The notes: generated by a model from the letters alone, not told the origin. A stretch of DNA of 64,000 nt from Parasphingopyxis sp. (GCF_028279465.1 NZ_JANQNS010000003.1:37386-101385), one strand, 5' to 3'; positions 17,041 to 26,777 are shown, counted from the stretch's first letter. Numbers and translations are program-made.

Positions 17041-17571
17041 ATGGTGCGGCGTATCTTATCTCTGTTGGTGCTGCTTTGGGCGCTGGGTTTTGCGGTTTTC
17101 GCGATCAGATTGCCGGGGCCGGCCGAGCTCGAGCGGACCGATGCGATCATCGTCCTGACGGGCGGCGAATACCGGATCGATCGCGGCATCGAGCTTCTGG
17201 AGGCCGGACAGGCCGATCGCATGCTGATTTCCGGCGTGAACCGCACGGTCCGCCCGGTCGAGCTGGCCGAGGAGATCGGCAAGCCCGAAGCGCTGTTCGA
17301 TTGCTGCATCGATCTCGGCCAGGAGGCCGTCGATACGCGGAGCAACGGCGCGGAAGCGGCGCGCTGGATGCGCGAAAACCGCTTCACCAGCGTGCGGCTG
17401 GTCACCACCGACTGGCATATGCCCCGCGCGCGCTTCGAATTCGATCGCGAGCTGGACGATGGCGTCACTCTGCTGCCCGATGCCGTGGTCAGCGAGCCAA
17501 GCTTCATGCAACTCTTTCTGGAATATAACAAATATCTGTTGCGCCGGTTGAGCGCGATGATCGGGCTATAG
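17041..17571 (+). CDS. YdcF/DUF218 family protein
   Basis: A 176-residue protein with an N-terminal membrane segment (ILSLLVLLWALGFAVFAI). Its DUF218 core includes DAIIVLTGGEYRIDRGIELL, DRMLISGVN, and LVTTDWHMPRARFEF. Proteins of this family (SanA, ElyC, YdcF) are linked to envelope biogenesis, but their chemistry is not well defined. It is 9 bp after ftsX and 5 bp before plsC, so it is part of the same operon. Confidence 0.85.
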   Translation: MVRRILSLLVLLWALGFAVFAIRLPGPAELERTDAIIVLTGGEYRIDRGIELLEAGQADRMLISGVNRTVRPVELAEEIGKPEALFDCCIDLGQEAVDTRSNGAEAARWMRENRFTSVRLVTTDWHMPRARFEFDRELDDGVTLLPDAVVSEPSFMQLFLEYNKYLLRRLSAMIGL

Positions 17572-17576
17572 CCTTC

Positions 17577-18272
17577 ATGGCGGCAATACGGACGATAATT
17601 TTTGCGCTCGTATTTTACGGCATGACGATTCCCTGGGTGGTCGCCGCATTGATCGGCGCTGTGCTCGGCGAGCGGGCGATGCATGGCGTAATATATGCCT
17701 GGGTGCGCTTCCATCGCTGGTGCGCGCGCTGGATTCTCGGCATCACCGTCCGTATCGAGGGCGAGATTCCCGACGGGCAATATCTGTTCGCCGCCAAGCA
17801 TCAGGCGATGTTCGAAACGCTCGATTTCCTGAACCTGCTCGATACGCCGGCGCCTGTGCTTAAGAAGGAGCTGACTAATATTCCGGGCTGGGGCTGGCTC
17901 TCGGTTCGCTATGGCGGGATTGCGGTCGATCGCTCGGGCGGCGCGAAGACGATGCGGGCGATGCTGAAGCGGACGCGTGAGATTTTGGCGACCGGCCGTT
18001 CCGTCGTGATCTTTCCCGAAGGGACGCGCGTCGCGCCCGGCGAAACCCCGCCGCTACAGGCTGGCTTTGCGGGGCTCTATAAAATGGTCGGGCTACCCGT
18101 GGTGCCGATCGCGATCGAAAGCGGCCATGTCTGGCCGCGCGATAGCTGGATCAAGCGGCCGGGCGTCGTAACCTATCGGTTTTTCGACCCGATCCCGACC
18201 GGCCTGCCGCGCGAAGAGGTCGAGGCGCGAGTCCATCGCCTGATCAACGACCTAGAGGTGCGCGGCGACTAG
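17577..18272 (+). CDS. plsC: 1-acyl-sn-glycerol-3-phosphate acyltransferase
   Basis: Transfers an acyl chain to lysophosphatidic acid to give phosphatidic acid at the inner membrane. The catalytic HX4E/D motif reads KHQAMFETLD, and the second acyltransferase block is FPEGTRVAPGE with VVPIAIESGHVW downstream. There is an N-terminal hydrophobic segment; length of 231 residues is normal. The ATG is 5 bp from the previous stop. The 3' end overlaps the convergent hisC gene by 21 bp. Confidence 0.92.
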   Translation: MAAIRTIIFALVFYGMTIPWVVAALIGAVLGERAMHGVIYAWVRFHRWCARWILGITVRIEGEIPDGQYLFAAKHQAMFETLDFLNLLDTPAPVLKKELTNIPGWGWLSVRYGGIAVDRSGGAKTMRAMLKRTREILATGRSVVIFPEGTRVAPGETPPLQAGFAGLYKMVGLPVVPIAIESGHVWPRDSWIKRPGVVTYRFFDPIPTGLPREEVEARVHRLINDLEVRGD

Positions 18273-19352
18273 TTCCTCGAGCGCCGCCGCGACGCCGCGC
18301 GTTTCGTCTTCGGTGCCGATCGTGATCCTGAGCGCGTGCGGGAGTTGCTGTCCCGGCAGCCAGCGGGTGATGAAATCGCGCTCCATCAGCCCTTCATAGG
18401 CCTGTTCGGCGGTCAACTTGCCCTCGAACAGGATCAGCAGGAAATTGGCCTCCGAGGGTATCGCGCGCAGCCCGGCATTGCCCATGGCCGCGATTCGGTT
18501 CGTCAGCCAGCTGCGCCATTTTCGGTTATGCGCCCGGCTTTTCGCGACGAAACCCTGATCCGCCAGCGCGGCCATAGCGGCCGCTTGTCCGGCCGTGGTG
18601 ACGTTGAATGGCGCGCGTATGCGGTTCAACGCATCGATCACCGGGGCGGGCCCGTACCCCCAGCCGATCCGCTCCGCCGCCAGTCCGTAAATCTTGGAAA
18701 ATGTCCGCGTTATCAGTATATTAGAAGCGTTATGCGCCAGTTCCAGTGGCGCTTGCGCCTCGTCCGGTTCGAGATATTCGGCATAGGCCTGATCGATCAC
18801 GAGCAGACAATCCGGCGGCATGGCGTCATGCAGCCGCTGGATTTCGGTCATCGGTGTGTAGGTTCCGGTCGGATTGTTCGGATTGGCGAGGAATATCACC
18901 CGGGTCTTGGGCGTGATCGCTGCAAGCAGCGCGTCGATATCGGTCGCATAATCCGTGTCGGCGGCCTCGACCGGTGTCGCGCCGACCCGCTGTGCGGACA
19001 GTGGATAGACGGTGAAGCCGTAGCGGACATAGAGGATTTCGTCTCCGGCGCTCGCATAGGCGCCAGCAGCCAAATGCAGAATCTCGTCCGATCCCGTCCC
19101 GCAGATGATCCGCTCCGCTTCGATCTCGTTCAGTTCGGCAATCGCTTCGCGCAGCGCGGTCGATGCGGGATCGGGATAACGCGCCAGACTGCCCCGCGCT
19201 TCGCTCAGCGCCCGTTCCGCATCTACACTCGTTCCCAGCGGATTCTCGTTGGACGAGAGCTTGACGACCGGACCACCGGACGCCGTTTTCGCGCGCCCCG
19301 CCTTGTACGGCGTCATCGCAGCGATCCAGGGTTTCGGGGTCGGTCCGGTCAT
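18252..19352 (-). CDS. hisC: Histidinol-phosphate aminotransferase
   Basis: A PLP-dependent class II aminotransferase of 366 residues, for the imidazole-acetol-phosphate step of histidine synthesis. Motifs are KLSSNENPLGTS, the PLP-site run LANPNNPTG, VIDQAYAEY, and the Schiff-base lysine in TRTFSKIYGLAAERIGWG. The ATG at 19350-19352 is chosen; the frame stays open for 52 more codons, but that part is a REP repeat and not HisC-like. Its 3' end overlaps plsC. Confidence 0.94.
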   Translation of the reverse strand: MTGPTPKPWIAAMTPYKAGRAKTASGGPVVKLSSNENPLGTSVDAERALSEARGSLARYPDPASTALREAIAELNEIEAERIICGTGSDEILHLAAGAYASAGDEILYVRYGFTVYPLSAQRVGATPVEAADTDYATDIDALLAAITPKTRVIFLANPNNPTGTYTPMTEIQRLHDAMPPDCLLVIDQAYAEYLEPDEAQAPLELAHNASNILITRTFSKIYGLAAERIGWGYGPAPVIDALNRIRAPFNVTTAGQAAAMAALADQGFVAKSRAHNRKWRSWLTNRIAAMGNAGLRAIPSEANFLLILFEGKLTAEQAYEGLMERDFITRWLPGQQLPHALRITIGTEDETRGVAAALEELVAAHL

Positions 19353-19403
19353 GCGGGTATCGCTAGAGCGGTTTTTGGTGCGGTTAAACCCAAAAAGCCG
19401 TTT

Positions 19404-19480
19404 GCCCTGAGCTTGTCGAAGGGCCGCGTTTTCTTTGGTAAGATTCAAGAGAAAAGACAGGGCTTCGACAGGCTCAGCCC
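19404..19480. repeat. Pair of inverted REP-like repeats
   Basis: CCCTGAGCTTGTCGAAGGG (19405-19423) and, in the opposite orientation, GGCTTCGACAGGCTCAGCC (19461-19479) share the core CTGAGC(C/T)TGTCGAAG. This is a REP type widespread in proteobacterial genomes, usually in inverted pairs. It lies in the 188-bp gap between divergent hisC and metX and accounts for the false N-terminal extension of the hisC frame. Confidence 0.85.
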
Positions 19481-19501
19481 GAACGGGGCCGGGTTTCCGC
19501 G

Positions 19502-19530
19502 TTGACAATGTTCGCCTCTCCGCCTTAGCG
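19502..19530 (+). promoter_or_regulatory. Candidate metX promoter
   Basis: TTGACA at 19502-19507 is followed after 17 bases by TTAGCG at 19525-19530. A start site about seven bases later would fall within a few bases of the metX ATG at 19541. No Shine-Dalgarno precedes that ATG, so the transcript may be leaderless. The -10 box is a weak match. Confidence 0.4.
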
Positions 19531-19540
19531 CCGCCTTTCC

Positions 19541-20680
19541 ATGGTGTACGATACGTCTCTCTTCGGCGCCGCGCGCACCGTCACCCTGCCCGGGCCGTTG
19601 ACGCTCGATGGCGGCGCTGTGCTCGCGCCCGTTGATTTTGCCTATGAAACCTATGGCGCTCTCAATGCCGACAGATCGAACGCCATCCTGATCTGCCATG
19701 CGCTGACGATGGATCAATATGTCGCGTCGGCGCATCCGCTGACCGGCAAGCCCGGCTGGTGGACGGCGATGGTCGGGCCCGGCAAGCCGATCGATACCGA
19801 TCGCCATTTCGCCATCTGCATCAATGTGCTCGGCAGCTGTATGGGCAGCGCCGGACCGGCCAGCTCGGCGGATGACAGCAAGCCCTATGCGATGCGCTTT
19901 CCGGTTATCACGATCCGCGACATGGTCCGCGCCCAGGCGATGCTGCTCGATCATCTCGGAATCGATACGCTGCAGTCCGTGATCGGCGGCTCGATGGGCG
20001 GGATGCAGGTGCTCGAATGGGCGGCCTGCTATCCCGAGCGCGTCCGCTCGGCGATCGCCATCGCCACGGCGGCCAAGCATTCGGCGCAAAATATCGCCTT
20101 TCACGAAGTCGGGCGGCAGGCGATCATGGCCGATCCGAACTGGCGCGGCGGCGATTATTATGCGGATGGCGAGCCGCCGACCAAGGGCCTCGCCGTGGCC
20201 CGGATGGCCGCGCACATCACTTATCTCTCCGAAGAAGGGCTCACGGAAAAGTTTGGCCGCCGCTTACAGGCCAAGCCGGGGCAGGAAACGGGCGCGAAAA
20301 GCTTCGGCTTCGACGCCGATTTCCAGATCGAAAGCTATTTACGGCATCAGGGGATCAGCTTCGTCGACCGGTTCGATGCGAACAGCTATCTCTATATCAC
20401 GCGCGCGATGGATTATTTCGATCTGGCCGAGGAGCATGGCGGCCTGCTCGCCAACGCGTTCAAGGGTACGAAGACGCGCTTTTGTGTGATCAGCTTCGAT
20501 AGCGACTGGCTCTATCCGACCAGCGAAGCGAAAACGATCGTCCGCGCACTCAATGCCAGCGGTGCCGAAGTCAGCTTCGTCGAACTCTCCTCGCCCTTCG
20601 GTCATGACGCCTTCCTGCTCGATACGCCCGGCATGAATGCGACGGTCGACGGGTTTCTGAAAGCGGGGGAGGGGAAGTGA
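19541..20680 (+). CDS. metX: Homoserine O-acetyltransferase (MetX)
   Basis: An alpha/beta-hydrolase-fold enzyme of 379 residues that acylates homoserine in methionine synthesis. The nucleophile elbow is [14 protein letters not shown], the family block is [15 protein letters not shown] (GGC is more usual than GSC), and the catalytic Asp and His are in [12 protein letters not shown] and [11 protein letters not shown]. The acyl donor (acetyl or succinyl) cannot be fixed from sequence by eye. It is followed by metW, with palindromic element copy 3 between them. Confidence 0.93.
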   Translation: MVYDTSLFGAARTVTLPGPLTLDGGAVLAPVDFAYETYGALNADRSNAILICHALTMDQYVASAHPLTGKPGWWTAMVGPGKPIDTDRHFAICINVLGSCMGSAGPASSADDSKPYAMRFPVITIRDMVRAQAMLLDHLGIDTLQSVIGGSMGGMQVLEWAACYPERVRSAIAIATAAKHSAQNIAFHEVGRQAIMADPNWRGGDYYADGEPPTKGLAVARMAAHITYLSEEGLTEKFGRRLQAKPGQETGAKSFGFDADFQIESYLRHQGISFVDRFDANSYLYITRAMDYFDLAEEHGGLLANAFKGTKTRFCVISFDSDWLYPTSEAKTIVRALNASGAEVSFVELSSPFGHDAFLLDTPGMNATVDGFLKAGEGK

Positions 20681-20690
20681 GCGTTTTGTT

Positions 20691-20825
20691 TGTCAGAAAA
20701 TTCCTTGTGGAAATTCGCCGCACCGGCTCGCACCCCCTCCCGGCCTCCCAACACGGTACACTCAAGTGGGAGGTCGGGAGGGGGTGCGGGCCGGTGCGGC
20801 GCCTGAGCGAAGCGAAGGCCTGACA
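20691..20825. repeat. Palindromic intergenic element, copy 3 (touches metW start)
   Basis: This copy fills nearly the whole metX-metW gap. The ends are TGTCAGA (20691-20697) and CCTGACA (20819-20825); the metW ATG is at 20827. The central hairpin spans 20717-20800 with a few mismatches in the arms and a GGTACA loop. The left module is the hairpin AAATTCC/GGAAATT and the right module ends AGCGAAGCGAAGGCCTGACA. The GAAGG in the right module is the only purine-rich ribosome binding site for metW. Confidence 0.88.
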
Positions 20826-20826
20826 G

Positions 20827-21417
20827 ATGAATCAGCTCCGCCCCGACCTTGCGATTATCGCCGATCATGTGCCCGCAGGCGCGCGGGTGCTCGATATCGG
20901 CTGCGGCGACGGTGGCCTGATGGCGGCCATCCGGGATGCGAAAGGCGCGGATGCGCGAGGGCTGGAGCTTGATGCGGACAATGTCGCCCAGGCGATGGCC
21001 AAGGGCCTGTCGGTGGTGCAGGGCGATGCCGATACCGATCTCGCCGACTATCCCGACGACGCGTTCGACTATGCGATCCTGAGCCAGACGCTGCAGACGA
21101 CGCGCGCGCCCGACGCGATCCTCGCCGAGCTGCTGCGCATCGCGCCGCGCGCTTTCGTCAGCTTCCCCAATTTCGCCTATTGGCGCGTGCGCGCGAGCCT
21201 GATGTTCGGCGGCCGGATGCCGGTCACCGGCGCGCTGCCCTTAAGCTGGTACGCGACCGAGAATATCCACCACGTCACCATCGACGATTTCCGCGCGCTG
21301 GTCGGCGAGCAGGGCCTCGCGGTGGAACGCGCCTGGTATCTGAGCGGCAATACGCAGCGCGGCGCGGGCGCGGCAAACTTGCTGGCGGAGCAAGCGGTGT
21401 TTTTGTTAGGGCGTTAG
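20827..21417 (+). CDS. metW: Methionine biosynthesis protein MetW
   Basis: A 196-residue methyltransferase-fold protein found next to metX in proteobacteria and thought to support MetX activity. The SAM-type glycine motif is VLDIGCGDGGLMAAI, followed by GLELDADNVAQAM and DYAILSQTLQTTRAP. The ATG lies one base after a palindromic element. The stop shares bases with the convergent pheT stop (4-bp overlap). Confidence 0.92.
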   Translation: MNQLRPDLAIIADHVPAGARVLDIGCGDGGLMAAIRDAKGADARGLELDADNVAQAMAKGLSVVQGDADTDLADYPDDAFDYAILSQTLQTTRAPDAILAELLRIAPRAFVSFPNFAYWRVRASLMFGGRMPVTGALPLSWYATENIHHVTIDDFRALVGEQGLAVERAWYLSGNTQRGAGAANLLAEQAVFLLGR

Positions 21418-23864
21418 CCCCTGAGCTCTCCGCCAGCCTTCTCCGCCGCTTTCACCACCTTCTCCGAAATCGCTTTCAGATCGTCTTCGGTGAAGCTCCT
21501 CTCGGCCGGTTGCAGCGTCACTTCGATCGCAACCGATTTCCTGCCCTCCGGAACGCCCTCACCGGTGAACACATCGAAGATACGCGCATCGACCAGATGC
21601 TGCTTGTCTGCGCCCTTGACCGCGCGGAGCAGGTCGCCGGCCGGCGTGTCGGCGTCGAGCAGGAAGGCGAAGTCGCGGGTGACGACTTGCAGCGCGGGCG
21701 GGGTGAAGGCCTTGCGCATATGGCCCGAACTGCGCGGTATCGGGATCGCGTCGAGATAGATTTCGCCGGCCATCACTGGGCCGTCGAGATCGAGCGCCTT
21801 CAGCGTATTCGGGTGCAGCTCGCCGAATTCGGCTAGCATGTTCTTCGGGCCAAGACACAAGCGGCCGGAGCGGCCCGGATGATAGAGCGCGCTCGCATCG
21901 CCGAAGAGTTGCAGATTGGCGGTCGGCGCGCCGGCCGCCTCGAGCAGCGTGACAATCTCGGCCTTGACGTCATAGGCGTCGAACGGCGCGCCGCCGCCTT
22001 GCCAGTGGCGGCCATCCTTTGCGCCCGCGAGGATCAGGCCGAGCGTCGGGCGCTCTTCTTCCTCAAGGTAACGCCGGCCGATCTCGAACAGCCTTATGCT
22101 GTGCGCGCCGCGATCCGCATTGCGTTTTGCTGCGGCGGCGAGACCCGGGATCATCGAGGTGCGCATGACCTTCATATCCTCGCTGATCGGGTTGGCGAGG
22201 ATCCAGGGCGCGTCGCCCGACAGCGCGGCCTCGGCTTCGGGAATGAAGCTCCAGGTTACCGCCTCGTTCAGCCCGCGCGCGGCGGCGGCACGGCGCACCG
22301 TGCGTTCGCGCTTCTGTTCGGGCGAGGCGGTCGGCGTCGCGACGCCCTCGGCGCGCGGCAGCGGTGTCGAGGGTATGGCGTCATAGCTTTCGAGCCGCAG
22401 CACTTCCTCGACCAGATCGGGCGCGCCATCGACATCGCGCCGCCAGGTCGGCGCCGTGACCTCGAACGGACCGTCGCCGGTGACGGTGAAACCGAGCGCC
22501 TCGAGCGATGCGCGCTGTTTGTCGGCCGGGATGGCGAGCCCGCCGAGCGTTTCGGCGAGCTGTGGGTCGTAGCTAACGGTTTTCGTGTCGAGCGGCGGCT
22601 GGCCCGCGCGCACGACTTCGGACGGCGTACCGCCGCACAGCGCCTGAACGAGCAGCGTCGCGACGGTCAGCCCGTCATCGAGAAAGGCCGGATCGACCCC
22701 GCGTTCGAAGCGCGCGCGCGCATCGGACATCAGGCCGAGTTTCTGCCCGGTCCGGGAGATGCGTGGCGGATCGAAATAGGCGCATTCGATCACGATATCG
22801 GTCGTGCCGTCCTGCACGCCCGAATGCTCGCCGCCCATGATGCCGCCGATATCGTGGACACCATGCTCGTCGGCGATCACGGTCATCGTGTCGTCGAGCA
22901 CATATTCCTTGCCGTTAAGCGCAACGACCTTTTCGCCATTCTCGGCCCGGCGCGCGAAGATCGCATCGCCCAGCGTCGCGCGGTCGTAAACGTGCAGCGG
23001 CCGGCCGAGATCGATCATCACGAAATTGGTGATGTCGACGAGCGCCGAAATCGGCTTCTGGCCAATCGCGCGCAGCCGCTTGGCCATCCAGTCCGGCGAT
23101 GTGCCGTTGGCGACGCCTGCAACGGTGCGCCCGAAAAAGGCCGGACATCCGTCGGGATCGTCGGTGCGGATCTCGATGGACGGCGCGCCTTCGCCGGCAA
23201 TCGGTTTCACGGCTTCGCACTGCCCAGTCGTCGCATCGTTGACGCCGGCGCCTGCTTCCGCGCCGGCGGGCGCATAGGCTTCGGCCAGCGGCTTGAGCCG
23301 CCCGAGGCCGGCGGCTGCCAGATCGCGCGCCACGCCGCGCACGCCCATGCAATCCTGCCGGTTGGGCGTGATCGCGATGTCGATCACCGGATCGTCGAGC
23401 CCTGCCCATTGCGCATAGGTTTCGCCGACATGCTCGGCGGCCGCAGCGTCGAGATCGATAACCCCCTCATGCGCGTCCGACATTTCGAGTTCGCGCTCGG
23501 AGCACATCATGCCGAAGCTCTCGATGTCGCGAATCTTCGCCGGTTTCAGGGTAACGTCGATCCCGGGCACATAGGTGCCGGGCGCGGCGAAGACGCCGAC
23601 CATGCCCTCGCGCGCATTGGGCGCGCCGCATACGACCTGCACGGGAATCCCGTCTCCGGTATCGACCTGCAGCAGCTGCAGCTTGTCGGCATTGGGATGT
23701 TTGTCCGCCGAGACGACGCGCGCGATCTTGAAATCGGCGAGCGTTTCGCCGGGATTTTCGACGCCTTCGACCTCGAGTCCGATCGCGGTCAGCGTCTCGA
23801 GTACGGTATCGAGATCGGCATCCGTATCGAGATGCTCTTTGAGCCAGCCCAGGGTGAACTTCAT
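21414..23864 (-). CDS. pheT: Phenylalanine-tRNA ligase beta subunit
   Basis: An 816-residue subunit of the alpha2-beta2 synthetase. It starts [18 protein letters not shown], has the tRNA-binding EMAP-like domain ([21 protein letters not shown]) near residues 42-150, then B3/B4 editing ([29 protein letters not shown]), B5 and the C-terminal anticodon-binding FDX-ACB domain ([20 protein letters not shown]). The ATG at 23862-23864 overlaps the pheS stop by 4 bp; the frame's upstream part is a shadow of pheS. Confidence 0.96.
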   Translation of the reverse strand: MKFTLGWLKEHLDTDADLDTVLETLTAIGLEVEGVENPGETLADFKIARVVSADKHPNADKLQLLQVDTGDGIPVQVVCGAPNAREGMVGVFAAPGTYVPGIDVTLKPAKIRDIESFGMMCSERELEMSDAHEGVIDLDAAAAEHVGETYAQWAGLDDPVIDIAITPNRQDCMGVRGVARDLAAAGLGRLKPLAEAYAPAGAEAGAGVNDATTGQCEAVKPIAGEGAPSIEIRTDDPDGCPAFFGRTVAGVANGTSPDWMAKRLRAIGQKPISALVDITNFVMIDLGRPLHVYDRATLGDAIFARRAENGEKVVALNGKEYVLDDTMTVIADEHGVHDIGGIMGGEHSGVQDGTTDIVIECAYFDPPRISRTGQKLGLMSDARARFERGVDPAFLDDGLTVATLLVQALCGGTPSEVVRAGQPPLDTKTVSYDPQLAETLGGLAIPADKQRASLEALGFTVTGDGPFEVTAPTWRRDVDGAPDLVEEVLRLESYDAIPSTPLPRAEGVATPTASPEQKRERTVRRAAAARGLNEAVTWSFIPEAEAALSGDAPWILANPISEDMKVMRTSMIPGLAAAAKRNADRGAHSIRLFEIGRRYLEEEERPTLGLILAGAKDGRHWQGGGAPFDAYDVKAEIVTLLEAAGAPTANLQLFGDASALYHPGRSGRLCLGPKNMLAEFGELHPNTLKALDLDGPVMAGEIYLDAIPIPRSSGHMRKAFTPPALQVVTRDFAFLLDADTPAGDLLRAVKGADKQHLVDARIFDVFTGEGVPEGRKSVAIEVTLQPAERSFTEDDLKAISEKVVKAAEKAGGELRG

Positions 23865-24973
23865 GCGCCCACTCCCGCGCTCAGCGTCGGCACATCGAGC
23901 GCTGAAAAGCCATAATGCTCGATCCAGCGCAGATCGCCGTCGAAAAAGGCGCGCAGATCGTCCATCCCATATTTGAGCATGGCGAGCCGGTCGATGCCGC
24001 AGCCGAAGGCGAAGCCCTGCCACTCATCGGGGTCGAGATTGCAGGCGGCGATCACATGGCGGTTGACCATGCCGCTGCCGCCCAGCTCCATCCAGCCGCC
24101 ATCCGGGCCGTTCGGATCGCCGCCGACGATGCGCCGGCCGTTCTCGACCGAGAACCCCATATCGATCTCGGCCGATGGCTCGGTGAAGGGGAAATAGCTG
24201 GGGCGGAAGCGCAGGACGATATCGTCGCGCTCGAAAAAGGCCTTCACGAAGGTTTCGAGCGTCCATTTCAGATGCCCCATCGTGATGTCGCGATCGATCA
24301 CCAATCCCTCAACCTGATGGAACATCGGCGTATGTGTCGCATCGGAATCCGAACGGTATGTGCGTCCCGGCGCGATAATGCGAAACGGCGGCTCGCCCGA
24401 TGTCATCGTCCGGATCTGCACGGGCGAGGTATGCGTGCGCAGCATCATCGGCATGCCGTCGCGCATCTGGTTTTCGCCGAAATAGAAAGTGTCGTGCATC
24501 GCGCGCGCTGGATGGCTTTCGGGAATGTTGAGCGCGGTGAAGTTGTGCCAATCATCCTCGATTTCCGGCCCGGTCGCGACGGCGAAACCGAGATCGGCGA
24601 AAATTTCGGCAAGCTCGTCCATCACCTGGCTCACCGGGTGAACCGAGCCTTTGGGTGTGTCCTTCGGTGGCAGCGATAGGTCGAGCGTTTCGGAGGCCAT
24701 GCGTTCGGCCAGTTCCTCTGCCGCGAGCGCGTCCTTCTTCGCTTCGATGGCGCCGGCGATCTCGCTGCGCAGTCCGTTGATCCGCGGACCTTCCACCTTG
24801 CGTTCTTCGGGCGACATGCCGCCCAGCGTCTTGAGCAGATTGGTCACCACGCCATTCTTGCCGAGCGCATGCACGCGCACCGCGTCGAGCGTGTCGAGCC
24901 CCGTGGCGACATCGATCGCTGCGGATAAATCCTGTTTCAGCTGTTCCAGATCCGGCTTTTGCTGGTCCATCAT
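23861..24973 (-). CDS. pheS: Phenylalanine-tRNA ligase alpha subunit
   Basis: A 370-residue catalytic class II synthetase subunit. An N-terminal coiled-coil region is followed by the class II core with motif 2 ([27 protein letters not shown]) and motif 3 ([15 protein letters not shown]). Substrate-pocket segments such as [13 protein letters not shown] are intact. Two adjacent ATGs (24973 and 24970) can start it. The gene follows rplT with two hairpins in the 110-bp gap, and its stop overlaps the pheT start. Confidence 0.96.
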   Translation of the reverse strand: MMDQQKPDLEQLKQDLSAAIDVATGLDTLDAVRVHALGKNGVVTNLLKTLGGMSPEERKVEGPRINGLRSEIAGAIEAKKDALAAEELAERMASETLDLSLPPKDTPKGSVHPVSQVMDELAEIFADLGFAVATGPEIEDDWHNFTALNIPESHPARAMHDTFYFGENQMRDGMPMMLRTHTSPVQIRTMTSGEPPFRIIAPGRTYRSDSDATHTPMFHQVEGLVIDRDITMGHLKWTLETFVKAFFERDDIVLRFRPSYFPFTEPSAEIDMGFSVENGRRIVGGDPNGPDGGWMELGGSGMVNRHVIAACNLDPDEWQGFAFGCGIDRLAMLKYGMDDLRAFFDGDLRWIEHYGFSALDVPTLSAGVGA

Positions 24974-25000
24974 TCCGTCCGTTTCGAAGAGCATAATGCA

Positions 25001-25067
25001 AAAGGGCGCGTGGAGCCGTTCCGCTCCCCGCGCCCTTTACTTTGGATTTGCCGGTCTAGCTACCGGC
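25001..25067 (-). terminator. Hairpin pair between rplT and pheS: terminator or attenuator
   Basis: On the minus strand, a stem of GCCGGT/ACCGGC (25062-25067 with 25050-25055) comes first. A strong hairpin follows, with AAAGGGCGCG paired to CGCGCCCTTT (outer arms 25029-25038 and 25001-25010) and an inner GGAGC/GCTCC. A TTTTGC run follows it. It can end rpmI-rplT transcripts or attenuate read-through into pheST. No clear Phe-rich leader peptide was seen. Confidence 0.65.
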
Positions 25068-25083
25068 GATTGCTGTCGCTGCC

Positions 25084-25446
25084 TCAGGCCTTTGCGAGCG
25101 CGTCCTTGCTCTGGGCAACGACGGCGCTAAACGCCTCCGGCTCGTTCATCGCGAGATCGGCCAGAACCTTGCGGTCCAACTCGACGCCGGCGAGCTTCAG
25201 GCCGTGCATGAAGCGGGCATAGGTCAGGTCTTCGGCGCGCACCGCCGCGTTGATCCGCTGAATCCACAGCGCGCGGAATTTCCGCTTTTTGACCTTGCGA
25301 TCGCGATAGGCGTACTGGCCGGCCTTTTCGACCGCCTGACGTGCGACGCCGATCGTATTCTTGCGACGGCCCCAATAGCCTTTGGCTTCTTTTAGAAGCC
25401 GCTTGTGGCGAGCCTTGCTCGTCGTTCCGCGTTTTACTCGTGCCAT
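25084..25446 (-). CDS. rplT: 50S ribosomal protein L20
   Basis: A 120-residue basic protein of the large subunit, binding 23S rRNA early in assembly. The sequence is canonical throughout ([57 protein letters not shown]). The ATG at 25444-25446 is three bases after the rpmI stop. In many bacteria L20 feeds back on its own operon; no such site was identified here. Confidence 0.98.
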   Translation of the reverse strand: MARVKRGTTSKARHKRLLKEAKGYWGRRKNTIGVARQAVEKAGQYAYRDRKVKKRKFRALWIQRINAAVRAEDLTYARFMHGLKLAGVELDRKVLADLAMNEPEAFSAVVAQSKDALAKA

Positions 25447-25449
25447 GGT

Positions 25450-25656
25450 CTATTTCCTCAGTCCGTAGGGCGCCCATTTCTTGACGACCTTGGCATCGGC
25501 GGCAGACAGTTCGTCGGTGCCGCGATTCTGGCGGATATATTTTGCGTTATGGCTGATCAGCCGGTGGCGCTTGCCTGCGACGCCGTGCATGACCTTGCCG
25601 GTGGCGGTGATTTTGAAGCGTTTCTTCACACCGCTCTTGGTCTTCAGCTTGGGCAT
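25450..25656 (-). CDS. rpmI: 50S ribosomal protein L35
   Basis: A 68-residue basic ribosomal protein, starting [20 protein letters not shown] and ending RQNRGTDEL through [10 protein letters not shown]. The ATG at 25654-25656 is preceded by AAGGAGACG. Unlike many genomes, infC is not directly upstream: the 317-bp region 25657-25973 holds only the presumed promoter and palindromic element copy 4. Confidence 0.97.
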   Translation of the reverse strand: MPKLKTKSGVKKRFKITATGKVMHGVAGKRHRLISHNAKYIRQNRGTDELSAADAKVVKKWAPYGLRK

Positions 25657-25796
25657 TTTCGTCTCCTTGCATTTGACGATTTGCGAACGGCCTCGGCAGC
25701 CCATTCCGGCCGGACAGTTCCTCACATCGTTTGGAAGATGGCGGACATAGCGACGTGCGGCCGGGAAAGCAAGATTATTGCTTGGGTGGAGTCTTT

Positions 25797-25971
25797 TGTC
25801 AGACCTCGCCTTAGGCTCGGCGCGGCACCGGCCCGCTCCCCCTCCCGACCCCCCAAACAGGGAACAGTCAATGGGAGGGCGGGAGGGGGAGCGGCCCGGT
25901 GCCGCGATTTCCCGCTAGGGAAATTCTGAAAAAAGAATCTGCAGCGCTCGGTCGACAGGTCGAGTCTGACA
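25797..25971. repeat. Palindromic intergenic element, copy 4 (composite, touches stop codon)
   Basis: Lies between the L35 gene start and the end of the inositol-phosphatase-like gene. The outer ends are TTTGTCAGA (25795-25803) and TCTGACAAA (25965-25973). The central hairpin spans 25822-25905 with a GGGAACAGTC loop. The right side has an ATTTCCC/GGGAAAT module hairpin followed by a second CTCGACC-type module, so it is extended like copy 2. The element ends two bases from the neighbouring gene's TGA (25974-25976). Confidence 0.87.
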
Positions 25972-25973
25972 AA

Positions 25974-26765
25974 TCAATTCCCATGCAGCGCTTCCAGCAC
26001 ATCGTCGAGTCGCGCCGGATCGCCGAGTGCGATCACATTGCCGTCGCTCGACCCGGATAGCGGCTCCCCGAACCAGTCGGTCATATGGCCGCCTGCACCT
26101 TCGACGACCGGGATCAGCGCGGCGAAATCGTGGATCGCGAGGCCTGCCTCGATGACGATGTCGATATGGCCGGAGGCGAGCAGGCCATAGCTATAGCAAT
26201 CGCCGCCATAGATCGGGCCCTGCCGTTTCTGTGCCTGCGCCTTGGCGACGACGCGGAGAAAGGCGTTGCTCTCTTCTCCGGAGAAACAGTGCGGACTCGT
26301 CGTCGCGACCATTGCGCCGGCTAGTGCTCGGCAGCGACGGGTTTCCGCCGGTGCGCCGTTGAATTCGGTCGCCTGCCCCATCGCGCCGACCCAGCGTTCA
26401 CCCGCGATTGGCTGATCAATCACGCCGAGCACGGGCCAGCCATCCTGCATCAGCGCGATCAGCGTGCCAAAAGTCGGCCGGCCGGCGATAAAGCTTACCG
26501 TGCCATCGATCGGATCGAGCACCCATTGGCGCGATGCGCCTTGGCGCTCTCGGCCGAATTCCTCGCCGATAACGCCGTCCTCGGGGCGTTCCGTTTTGAG
26601 GATCGCGCGGATCGCACTTTCTGCGGCCCGGTCTGCTTCGGTGACTGGCGAGGAATCGGCTTTGTCCTCGCGTTCGAACTCGGCGCGGAAAAAGGGGCGG
26701 ATCGCTTCGCCGGCCGCATCGGCAAGGCGTTGCGCAAGGGCGAGATCATCATTCAGTGTCGGCAT
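25974..26765 (-). CDS. hisN: Inositol monophosphatase family protein, probably histidinol phosphatase HisN
   Basis: A Mg-dependent phosphatase of 263 residues. Metal-binding motifs are GEEFGRE (the E of the EE site), WVLDPIDGTVSFIAGRP (DPIDGT) and the C-terminal LAIHDFAALIPVVEGAGG. In alphaproteobacteria this subgroup commonly serves as the histidinol-phosphatase of the histidine pathway, and the FIAGRPTFGTLIAL region fits that group. A generic inositol-1-phosphatase is the alternative. It is followed upstream by a cupin gene 12 bp away. Confidence 0.82.
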   Translation of the reverse strand: MPTLNDDLALAQRLADAAGEAIRPFFRAEFEREDKADSSPVTEADRAAESAIRAILKTERPEDGVIGEEFGRERQGASRQWVLDPIDGTVSFIAGRPTFGTLIALMQDGWPVLGVIDQPIAGERWVGAMGQATEFNGAPAETRRCRALAGAMVATTSPHCFSGEESNAFLRVVAKAQAQKRQGPIYGGDCYSYGLLASGHIDIVIEAGLAIHDFAALIPVVEGAGGHMTDWFGEPLSGSSDGNVIALGDPARLDDVLEALHGN

Positions 26766-26777
26766 GGTGGCTGCCTG

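Noticed and set aside
19353..19508. N-terminal extension of hisC by 52 codons
   Set aside because: The stretch is an inverted REP pair read in frame; HisC similarity begins at the ATG at 19352.
21879..23915. A 678-codon open frame on the plus strand
   Set aside because: It is antisense to pheT and has no recognisable domain.
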